From assembly GCF_001718835.1 (NCBI RefSeq), contig NZ_CP013443.1, forward strand, positions 1,116,001-1,180,000: a stretch of DNA of 64,000 nucleotides, read 5' to 3'. The DNA is from Burkholderia cepacia. Its GTDB lineage: Bacteria > Pseudomonadota > Gammaproteobacteria > Burkholderiales > Burkholderiaceae. The translations under genes were made by a program, and so were the position numbers. Positions 57,747-64,000 of the stretch are shown one piece after another (the stretch's first letter is position 1; every line of letters starts with the position of its first letter). The notes under the pieces were generated by a model that worked only from the letters and a program-made list of their open reading frames with translations, was not told the DNA's origin and did no database searches.

Positions 57747-58736
57747 ATGCAGAAGATCCTGGTCGCGCGTCCGATCTTTCCGGACGTGATCGAGCGGCTC
57801 AAGCAATATTTCGACGTCGACTGGAACAACGGCGACGCACTCGCTCCCGACGCGCTCGCCGCGCGTCTGGCCGACAAGGACGGTGCGCTGACGGCCGGCG
57901 ATCCGGTCGGCGCGGCCGAACTCGCGGCGGCGCCGCGCCTGCGCGTCGTGGCGAACATGGCGGTCGGCTACAACAACTTCGACATGGCCGCGTTCAATGC
58001 GGCGAACGTGCTCGGCACCAACACGCCCGACGTGCTGAACGAGTCCACCGCCGATTTCGGCTGGGCGCTGATGATGGCCGCCGCCCGCCGGATCGCCGAA
58101 TCCGAGCATTGGCTGCGCGCCGGCCACTGGCGGAAGTGGGCTTACGACGGGTTCCTCGGCAGCGACATTTACGGCTCGACGCTCGGCGTGATCGGAATGG
58201 GACGCATCGGCCAGGCGCTCGCGCGCCGCGCGCGCGGCTTCGGGATGCAGGTGATCTATCACAACCGGTCGCGGGTCGCGCCCGAGATCGAGGCCGAGCT
58301 GAATGCCGAATACGTATCGAAGGATGCGCTGCTCGCGCGCGCCGATCACGTCGTGCTCGTGCTGCCGTACACGAAGGAAAACCACCATACGATCGGCGCG
58401 GCCGAGCTCGCGAAGATGAAACCCACTGCGACGCTGACGAACATCGCGCGCGGCGGGATCGTCGACGACGCGGCGCTGGCCGTCGCGCTGCGCGACGGGA
58501 CGATCGCCGCCGCCGGCCTCGACGTGTACGAAGGCGAGCCGACGGTCCATCCGGCGCTGCTGGAGGTGCCGAACGTCGTGCTGACGCCGCATATCGCGAG
58601 CGCGACCGAAAAAACGCGCCGCGCGATGGCGAACCTCGCCGCCGACAACCTGATCGCCGCGCTGGGCGAGGGGCCGCGCGCGGGGCGGCCGCCGAATCCG
58701 ATCAACCCTGACGTGATCGGGAAGCCGCGCGCATGA
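57747..58736 (+). CDS. D-isomer-specific 2-hydroxyacid dehydrogenase (glyoxylate/hydroxypyruvate reductase type)
   Basis: A 329-residue NAD(P)-dependent dehydrogenase. The Rossmann motif GVIGMGRIGQALARRARGFGMQVIYHNRS is at about 155-180. The catalytic Arg is in NIARGGIVDD, the Glu in GLDVYEGEPTVHP, and the catalytic His in LTPHIASAT. It most resembles glyoxylate/hydroxypyruvate or 2-ketogluconate reductases (GhrB), but the substrate is not determined. CGGAG lies six bases before the ATG at 57747; an in-frame ATG two codons earlier is less well placed. Its stop overlaps the rmuC start by four bases. Confidence 0.9.
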   Translation: MQKILVARPIFPDVIERLKQYFDVDWNNGDALAPDALAARLADKDGALTAGDPVGAAELAAAPRLRVVANMAVGYNNFDMAAFNAANVLGTNTPDVLNESTADFGWALMMAAARRIAESEHWLRAGHWRKWAYDGFLGSDIYGSTLGVIGMGRIGQALARRARGFGMQVIYHNRSRVAPEIEAELNAEYVSKDALLARADHVVLVLPYTKENHHTIGAAELAKMKPTATLTNIARGGIVDDAALAVALRDGTIAAAGLDVYEGEPTVHPALLEVPNVVLTPHIASATEKTRRAMANLAADNLIAALGEGPRAGRPPNPINPDVIGKPRA

Positions 58737-60202
58737 CGACGACGTTGTTGCTGGCGGCGGTCGTCGTGCTGGCCGTCGCGCTCGTCGTGGCGATCGTCGC
58801 GCTCATGCGTGGCGGTGGCCGTCACGACGATGCGGCGGTACTGGGCGACCAGATCGAGGACGCCGCGCAGGCGCAGGCGCGCGCGGTTGAGCGGCTCGAA
58901 CGCGAATTGCGCGGCGAGATCGTCGAGAACGCGCGCGGCTCGCGCACCGAGCTGGCCGGCAGTTTTGCGCAGCTTCAGCAGACGCTCGCCGCGCAGCTGA
59001 CGAGCGTGGCGACCGTGCAGAACAACCAGGTCGAGGGCTTCGCCCAGCAGCTCGGCAAGCTCGTCGCCGGCAATGCGCAGCAGTTCGACGCGATGCGCGA
59101 GAGCCTGCAGCGTCAGGCGCAGCAGGCGCGTGAGGAGCAGACGGGCGCGCTCAGGCTGTTCGGCGACACGTTGAACCGGCAGCTCACGCAACTGACCGAG
59201 GCGAACGATCGCCGGATCGGCGAAGTGCGCGCGACGCTCGAACAGCGGCTGAAGGAAATCGAGACGAACAACGCGGCGAAGCTCGAGGAGATGCGCCGCA
59301 CCGTCGACGAGAAACTGCACGCGACGCTCGAGCAGCGGCTCGGCGAATCGTTCAAGCTCGTGTCGGACCGGCTCGAGCAGGTGCATCGCGGGCTCGGCGA
59401 GATGCAGACGCTCGCGGCGGGCGTCGGCGATCTGAAGAAAGTGCTGACCAACGTGAAGACGCGCGGCACCTGGGGCGAAGTGCAGCTCGAGGCGCTGCTC
59501 GAGCAGATGCTGACGCCCGAGCAGTACGCGAAGAACGTCGCGACGGTGCCGAAGAGCAGCGAGCGCGTCGAGTTCGCGATCCGGCTGCCGGGGCGCGATG
59601 CCGGCACGCGCGACGCGCCGCCCGTGTGGCTGCCGATCGACGCGAAATTCCCGCGCGAGGATTACGAGCGGCTGATCGACGCGCAGGAGCGTGCCGATGC
59701 GGTGGCGGTCGAGGAGGCGGCCCGCGCGCTTGAAGCGCGCGTGCGGCTCGAGGCGCGCACGATCGCCGAGAAGTACGTCGCACCGCCGCACACGACCGAT
59801 TTCGCGCTGTTGTTCCTGCCGACCGAAGGGCTCTATGCGGAGATCCTGCGCCGCCCGGGGCTGACCGACCTGCTGCAGCGCGACTATCGCGTGACGGTGG
59901 CCGGCCCGACGACGCTCACCGCACTGCTGAACAGCCTGCAGATGGGCTTCCGCACGCTCGCGATCGAGCAACGGTCGAGCGAGGTGTGGCAGGTGCTCGG
60001 CGCGGTGAAGACGGAATTCGGCAAGTTCGGCGACGTGCTCGCGCGCACGAAGGCGCAGCTCGAAACGGTCACACGCTCGATCGAGTCCGCCGAGCAGCGT
60101 ACGCGCGTGATGAGTCGCAAGCTGAAGCAGGTCGAGGCGCTGCCGGGCGACGCGGCGGCCGGGCTGCTGGGCGCGGACGGTGTCGATCCCGACGACGCGT
60201 GA
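58733..60202 (+). CDS. rmuC: DNA recombination protein RmuC
   Basis: RmuC (489 residues) suppresses inversions at short inverted repeats, probably as a nuclease-fold protein tethered to the inner membrane. An N-terminal transmembrane helix (LLLAAVVVLAVALVVAIVALM) is followed by a long coiled coil (about 35-215), then the nuclease-like core TRGTWGEVQLEALLEQMLTPEQYAKNVATVPKSSERVEFAIRLPGRD. DAKFPREDYERLIDAQ is the signature around the putative active-site Asp and Lys. It overlaps the hydroxyacid dehydrogenase stop by four bases (ATGA), so the two are coupled. Confidence 0.93.
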   Translation: MTTTLLLAAVVVLAVALVVAIVALMRGGGRHDDAAVLGDQIEDAAQAQARAVERLERELRGEIVENARGSRTELAGSFAQLQQTLAAQLTSVATVQNNQVEGFAQQLGKLVAGNAQQFDAMRESLQRQAQQAREEQTGALRLFGDTLNRQLTQLTEANDRRIGEVRATLEQRLKEIETNNAAKLEEMRRTVDEKLHATLEQRLGESFKLVSDRLEQVHRGLGEMQTLAAGVGDLKKVLTNVKTRGTWGEVQLEALLEQMLTPEQYAKNVATVPKSSERVEFAIRLPGRDAGTRDAPPVWLPIDAKFPREDYERLIDAQERADAVAVEEAARALEARVRLEARTIAEKYVAPPHTTDFALLFLPTEGLYAEILRRPGLTDLLQRDYRVTVAGPTTLTALLNSLQMGFRTLAIEQRSSEVWQVLGAVKTEFGKFGDVLARTKAQLETVTRSIESAEQRTRVMSRKLKQVEALPGDAAAGLLGADGVDPDDA

Positions 60203-60236
60203 CCGGCGCCGGCCACGCGAGCCGTCATTGAAACGA

Positions 60237-60266
60237 AAATGGGCGCGATGAGCGCCCATTTCTTTT
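60237..60266. terminator. Terminator between rmuC and the GNAT gene
   Basis: AAAATGGGCGC/GCGCCCATTT stem with a short loop and TTCTTTT on the right. It lies between convergent genes and could serve both. Confidence 0.87.
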
Positions 60267-60292
60267 GACGGCTGCTGCTGCGGCGGCCGGGT

Positions 60293-60778
60293 TCAGTGCC
60301 CGGCGAGCGTGTCCAGCGCGTCACCCGTCACGCGAACGATGCGCCAGTCGGGCAGCACGGTGGCGCCCATCTTTTCGTAGAAATCGATCGCGGGCTGGTT
60401 CCAGTCGAGAACCGACCATTCGAAGCGGGCGCAACGGCGCTCGACGGCCAGGGCCGCGAGGTGGCGCAGCATCGCGGTGCCGAGGCCCGTGCCGCGTTGC
60501 GACGGCTGCACGTACAGATCCTCGAGATAGAGGCCGCGACGGCCGAGGAACGTCGAATAATTGTGGAAGAACAGCGCATACGCGACGATCGCGCCGTCAT
60601 GCTCGGCCACCCGGGCCTCGGCGGCGGGGTGTGCGCCGAACAGCGCGTCCGCGAGATCGGCCTCGGTCGCGACGAACAGATCCGTGAGCTTTTCGAATTC
60701 GGCCAGCTCGCGCATCAGCGCGAGGATCGCGCCGACGTCGCTTGCCTGCGCCGCGCGGATCAGCGGCGTGCCGTTCAC
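60293..60778 (-). CDS. GNAT family N-acetyltransferase
   Basis: A 161-residue GNAT acetyltransferase that moves an acetyl group from acetyl-CoA to an amine. LIRAAQASDVGAILALMRELAEFEKLTD is the N-terminal strand-helix; YLEDLYVQPSQRGTGLGTAMLRHLAALAVERRCARFEWSVLDWNQPAIDFYEKMGA holds the acetyl-CoA-binding Q/RxxGxG/A (QRGTGLG) and the C-terminal motif. It resembles polyamine (diamine) acetyltransferases, though the substrate is unknown. Translation starts at a GTG (60778) that overlaps the stop of the upstream membrane protein gene, with GGAGGAAGC before it. Confidence 0.9.
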   Translation of the reverse strand: MNGTPLIRAAQASDVGAILALMRELAEFEKLTDLFVATEADLADALFGAHPAAEARVAEHDGAIVAYALFFHNYSTFLGRRGLYLEDLYVQPSQRGTGLGTAMLRHLAALAVERRCARFEWSVLDWNQPAIDFYEKMGATVLPDWRIVRVTGDALDTLAGH

Positions 60779-61050
60779 GCTTCCTCCGGCGGATCGGACA
60801 GCACGATCTCGATGCCGCCGAAGCGCGATGCGACCCAGTTGTACGCGTGGCACGCGATCCACAGCAGCACGAAGCCGAGGATGGCGTTCAGCAGCAGCGC
60901 GCTCAGGATCGTGCTCAGTTCGACCATCCCGTAACGGACGTATGCGACGAGAATGCCGAGCAGCACGATCGGGACGCTGAACGTCAGGTAGACGAGGATC
61001 AGCGCCTTTGCGGTCTGGCCCGCGGCGATCGACGAAATTTGTTTCTTCAT
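60775..61050 (-). CDS. Small two-helix membrane protein, function unknown
   Basis: A 91-residue protein with two strong transmembrane segments: AKALILVYLTFSVPIVLLGILVAYVRYG (about 14-40) and STILSALLLNAILGFVLLWIACHAYNWVASRFGG (about 46-78). A short acidic tail follows. I do not recognise a family. It is translationally coupled (GTGA) to the GNAT gene downstream. moeA ends 40 bp upstream on the same strand, so all three may be cotranscribed with moeA-mobA-moaA. Confidence 0.82.
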   Translation of the reverse strand: MKKQISSIAAGQTAKALILVYLTFSVPIVLLGILVAYVRYGMVELSTILSALLLNAILGFVLLWIACHAYNWVASRFGGIEIVLSDPPEEA

Positions 61051-61089
61051 GTGCGGATTGCCCCCGTAGAGATATACCGATAGTGGAAT

Positions 61090-62388
61090 TCAGATCAGGC
61101 CGTCGAACGGCAGGATATCGACCGGGGTGCCCGCGTCGACTGCCGCGGTATCGTGGCCCAGGACGATGAAACAGTTGGCGGCCGAGAGGCCGCTCAGCGA
61201 CGCGGAACTCTGCGAGCCGGTCGGCGCGACTCGCCACGTGCCGTCGGCGACGCGCGTGGCGACGCCGCGCAGGTATTCGGCGCGGCCCGGCCGCTTCTTC
61301 AGCGGCTGCGTGCTGAGCGCGGTGTACAGCGCGGGCGGCGGCGTCTGCGCGCCGGCCAGCGTCAGCAGCGCGGGGCGCACGATCGCGTAGAACGTCACGG
61401 CGGACGCGACCGGATTGCCGGGCAGCCCGAAGAACAGCGCGCCGCGTTCGCCGGCGGACGGCGGCGCGAGCGTGCCGCACGCGAGCGGCCGGCCGGGACG
61501 CAGCGCGAGGCTGGCGAACGCCACGTCGCCGAGCCGTGCCATCACGTCGCGCGTGAAGTCGGCTTCGCCGACCGATACGCCGCCGGACGTGATCACCGCG
61601 TCGGCCTGCGCGGCGACGGCGTCGCGTAATGCAGCTTCGAGCGCGGCCGGGTCGTCGCGGACGATCCCGAGATCGAGCGGTTCGGCGTTCAAGCGGGCGA
61701 GCATCGCGATCAGCATTCCGCGATTGCTGTCGTACAGGGCGCCGGGGCCGAGCGGCTCGCCGGGCGCGCGCAGTTCGTCACCGGTAGAGAATACGGCGAC
61801 GCGCACGCGCCGGCGCACCGTGACCTCGCTGATGCCGAACGACGCGAGCAGGCCGAGATCGGACGGGCGCAGGATGCGGCCGGCGGCGAGCGCACAGGCG
61901 CCGCGCGCGAGATCTTCGCCGGCCTTGCGGCAGTTCGCGCCGCGCGCGATGTCACGCGCGGCGAAGCGGATCGTGTCGCCGTCGGCGCGCACGCGTTCCT
62001 GCGGAACCACCGTGTCGCATCCGGCCGGCATCGGCGCGCCCGTCATGATGCGGATGCAGGCGCGCACGGGCACGGTGCCGTCGAACGGATGGCCGGCGAA
62101 CGCCGCGCCCGCGATCGCGAGCGTCACGTCGCCGTCCGGCGACGCGTGCGCGCATTCGCCGCCGTCGAACGCATAGCCGTCCATTGCCGAGTTGTCGTAC
62201 GCGGGAATGTCGAACGGTGCGTTCACGTCGGCCGCGAGCACGCGGTCGAGCGCTTCGCGCAGCGCCACCGTCTCGCACGCCGCGACGGGCACGGCGAAGC
62301 GGCACGCGAGTGCCTGCGCGTCGGCGAGCGACAGCGGCACGTCGTGGTCGGCTGCGGATCGGGAGGCGGGCGAGGATTGCGTGATCAT
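61090..62388 (-). CDS. moeA: Molybdopterin molybdenumtransferase
   Basis: MoeA (432 residues) inserts molybdate into adenylated molybdopterin, giving molybdenum cofactor. PFDIPAYDNSAMDGYAFDGGEC carries the conserved YDNSAMDGYA of domain III, and VITSGGVSVGEADFTRDVMARLGDVAF is the catalytic MoaB-like loop. ALRPGRPLACG and FGLPGNPVASAVTFYAIVRPALL follow, and domain IV closes the protein. The length is normal. It follows mobA in the same orientation. GTGATCATC near the start has no strong Shine-Dalgarno element. Confidence 0.95.
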   Translation of the reverse strand: MITQSSPASRSAADHDVPLSLADAQALACRFAVPVAACETVALREALDRVLAADVNAPFDIPAYDNSAMDGYAFDGGECAHASPDGDVTLAIAGAAFAGHPFDGTVPVRACIRIMTGAPMPAGCDTVVPQERVRADGDTIRFAARDIARGANCRKAGEDLARGACALAAGRILRPSDLGLLASFGISEVTVRRRVRVAVFSTGDELRAPGEPLGPGALYDSNRGMLIAMLARLNAEPLDLGIVRDDPAALEAALRDAVAAQADAVITSGGVSVGEADFTRDVMARLGDVAFASLALRPGRPLACGTLAPPSAGERGALFFGLPGNPVASAVTFYAIVRPALLTLAGAQTPPPALYTALSTQPLKKRPGRAEYLRGVATRVADGTWRVAPTGSQSSASLSGLSAANCFIVLGHDTAAVDAGTPVDILPFDGLI

Positions 62389-62511
62389 CAGTCGGACTGC
62401 GCCGCAAGGCGTATCGGTTGGTGGCCGGGGTTCGTAGCCGGTTGGACGACGGCGGCGCGATTGCGCGGGGTCGCAGGCGGCGGGCGGCGCGCGGGAACCG
62501 GGCCGGCGCCG

Positions 62512-63129
62512 TCAGCGGCGGGCCAGCGCGGCGAGTTCCTGCCAGGAGTTGGCATTGTAAAACGCACGCTCGTCGCGAAACTCGACTTCGACCGTCTTGT
62601 GGCGTGCGTACCACGCACGCACCTTGCGGTCGCCGGCCGCGAGCCGGGCGGCGAGATCGTCGGCCAGCGACGTGCGCAGCAGCGCGAACGTCGGTTGCGG
62701 CGAGCGCGCCTGCTGCGCGTCGACCGTCACGGCCATGGCGACGTCGGCCTGCTGCGCGTCGAGCGCCGCGTGCAGCCGTGCGACGAGGTCGGTGGGCAGG
62801 TAGGGCGTATCGCATGGCGAGCACGCGACGAGCGGTGCGCGTGCCGCCCGCATGCCGGCGAGCAGGCCCGCGAGCGGGCCAGGGAAGTCGTGCGTCGCAT
62901 CGGGCACCACGCGCGCGCCGAACGGCGCGCCCAGTTCCGCATAGTGCTCCGGATGGCGATTCGCGCTGATCAGCGTTTCGTCGACCTGTGGCGAGAGACG
63001 GCGCAGCACGTGCAGCGCGAGCGGCGTGCCGTCGAGCAACTGCAGGCCCTTGTCGACGCCGTCCATGCGCGTGGCACGCCCGCCCGCGAGCAGCAGGCCG
63101 GCGATCGACGGGAGCGGGGCAGCGGCCAT
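62512..63129 (-). CDS. mobA: Molybdenum cofactor guanylyltransferase
   Basis: MobA (205 residues) joins GMP to molybdopterin, making the bis-MGD cofactor of DMSO reductase-family enzymes. The nucleotidyltransferase signature is IAGLLLAGGRATRMDGVDKGLQLLDG, with the loop LxxGxxxRM; DTPYLPTDLVARL and ANRHPEHYAELG follow. The start at 63129 gives MAAAPLPSIAGLLLAGG, the usual N-terminus. moaA ends six bases before it on the same strand, so the two are cotranscribed. moeA begins 123 bp downstream. Confidence 0.94.
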   Translation of the reverse strand: MAAAPLPSIAGLLLAGGRATRMDGVDKGLQLLDGTPLALHVLRRLSPQVDETLISANRHPEHYAELGAPFGARVVPDATHDFPGPLAGLLAGMRAARAPLVACSPCDTPYLPTDLVARLHAALDAQQADVAMAVTVDAQQARSPQPTFALLRTSLADDLAARLAAGDRKVRAWYARHKTVEVEFRDERAFYNANSWQELAALARR

Positions 63130-63135
63130 CGCGCG

Positions 63136-64000
63136 TCAGCCGCCGATATACGACATTTCGACACGCTTGCCCGCGCGCTCGGCCGCCGTGTCGGCCATGG
63201 CGCTGCCGCGCAGCTGCGAATAACGGTCGGTGCGGGCCTGCCAGATGCGGGCGATCGCGGTCGCGATCTCGGCGTCGCTCGCGCCGCCGCGCACGAGTGC
63301 ACGCAGGTCGTGGCCCGTCGACGCGAACAGGCACAGGTACAGCTTGCCTTCGGTCGACAGCCGCGCGCGCGTGCAGTCGCCGCAGAAGGCCTGCGTGACG
63401 CTCGAAATCACGCCGATCTCGCCGCTGCCGTCCGCATAGCCCCAGCGCTGCGCGGTTTCCGCCGCCGTGTGCGGCTCGAGCGGTACGAGCGGGAAGTGTT
63501 CGGCGATGCGCGCGATGACGTCCGCCGACGGCAGCACCTCGGTCATGTTCCAGCCGTTCGACGTGCCGACGTCCATGTATTCGATGAAGCGCAGGATCAC
63601 GCCCGTGCCGCGGAAACGCTCCGCCATCGGCAGGATCTCGCTGTCGTTGGTGCCGCGCTTCACGACCATGTTGACCTTGAGCGGCGCGAGGCCCGCGGCC
63701 TGGGCCGCGAAGATGCCGTCGAGCACGTCGGCGCTCGCGAACTCGGCATCGTTCATGCGCTTGAACAGCGTGTCGTCGAGCGCGTCGAGGCTGACCGTCA
63801 CGCGCGTGAGCCCGGCGTCCTTCAGCGCGCGCGCCTTGCGTGCGAGCAGCGAACCATTGGTCGTGAGCGTCAGGTCGAGCGGGCGGCCGTCATGCGTGGT
63901 CAGGCGGGCGAGGCGCTCGATCAGGAATTCGAGATTCTTGCGCAGCAGCGGCTCGCCGCCCGTGATGCGGATCTTTTCGACGCCGTGTGCGACAAAGAGT
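63136..64000 (-). CDS. moaA: GTP 3',8-cyclase MoaA, N-terminus outside window
   Basis: The C-terminal ~287 residues of MoaA, the radical SAM enzyme that starts molybdenum cofactor synthesis by converting GTP to a cyclic dihydro-GTP. Visible features are GVEKIRITGGEPLLRKNLEFLIERLA near the cut edge, the VTVSLDALDDTLFKRMN strand, and the C-terminal cluster CGDCTRARLSTEGKLYLCLFA that holds the second 4Fe-4S cluster. The protein ends in the conserved Gly-Gly tail (EMSYIGG). The N-terminal CxxxCxxC motif and start codon lie beyond position 64000. Cotranscribed with mobA. Confidence 0.95.
   Translation of the reverse strand, partial: LFVAHGVEKIRITGGEPLLRKNLEFLIERLARLTTHDGRPLDLTLTTNGSLLARKARALKDAGLTRVTVSLDALDDTLFKRMNDAEFASADVLDGIFAAQAAGLAPLKVNMVVKRGTNDSEILPMAERFRGTGVILRFIEYMDVGTSNGWNMTEVLPSADVIARIAEHFPLVPLEPHTAAETAQRWGYADGSGEIGVISSVTQAFCGDCTRARLSTEGKLYLCLFASTGHDLRALVRGGASDAEIATAIARIWQARTDRYSQLRGSAMADTAAERAGKRVEMSYIGG

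Noticed and set aside
56085..60259. Very long minus-strand open frames (835 and 637 codons) opposite the antiporter, dehydrogenase and rmuC genes
   Set aside because: They are antisense shadows of strongly biased plus-strand genes, Arg/His/Asp-rich, without start signals.

Overview
The window looks like the primary chromosome of a Burkholderia species, most likely from the Burkholderia cepacia complex. The DNA is GC-rich throughout, with strong G/C preference at third codon positions. The gene order and protein sequences are typical of that genus: cmk-rpsA-ihfB-lapA-lapB-ugd-hldD, metNIQ, etfBA, rpsP-rimM-trmD-rplS and moaA-mobA-moeA. This identification comes from recognising gene families by eye, not from a database search. 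There are no insertion sequences, phage genes, CRISPR arrays or rRNA genes. Two tRNA-Asn genes are present.

Layout. 0-7.4 kb: translation and envelope genes (end of cmk, rpsA, ihfB, lapAB, ugd, hldD, comEA). 7.6-14.6 kb: cysM, mltB, a class II histone-deacetylase-like hydrolase, an alpha/beta hydrolase and the methionine importer metNIQ, which sits behind a terminator-like leader hairpin. 14.6-20.4 kb: electron transfer flavoprotein etfBA behind a TetR-like palindrome, a large acyl-CoA dehydrogenase, and dadA divergent from its likely Lrp-type regulator. 20.4-23.4 kb: a radical SAM gene behind a near-consensus LexA box, a TM2 protein and a periplasmic sugar dehydrogenase. 23.5-34.5 kb: the rpsP operon, a Nudix enzyme, a CobD/CbiB-like protein, rsgA with an M48 protease, orn, darP-mog, pmbA and folA.

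34.5-39.9 kb is the most unusual stretch. Two paralogous sigma-54 activators, both with an intact GAFTGA loop, flank about 2.4 kb that holds only small or uncertain genes. I find two good -24/-12 promoters there. One precedes a small ORF that overlaps the first activator gene. The other lies just upstream of a small, probably exported protein. Palindromes about 75-90 bp upstream of each promoter are candidate activator sites.

39.9-64 kb: thyA, a FecR/DUF6600-type secreted protein, an ArsR-type regulator, a tiny lipoprotein, a thioesterase, fumC, a MATE exporter, azlCD with an AraC regulator, creA, the tandem tRNA-Asn genes, fdxA, pncB, a lutC-like gene, an NhaD-type antiporter, a 2-hydroxyacid dehydrogenase, rmuC, and molybdenum cofactor genes running off the right edge (moaA incomplete). 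Most genes are housekeeping. The accessory interest lies in the 36-38.5 kb locus and in the leader and operator structures noted in the findings.
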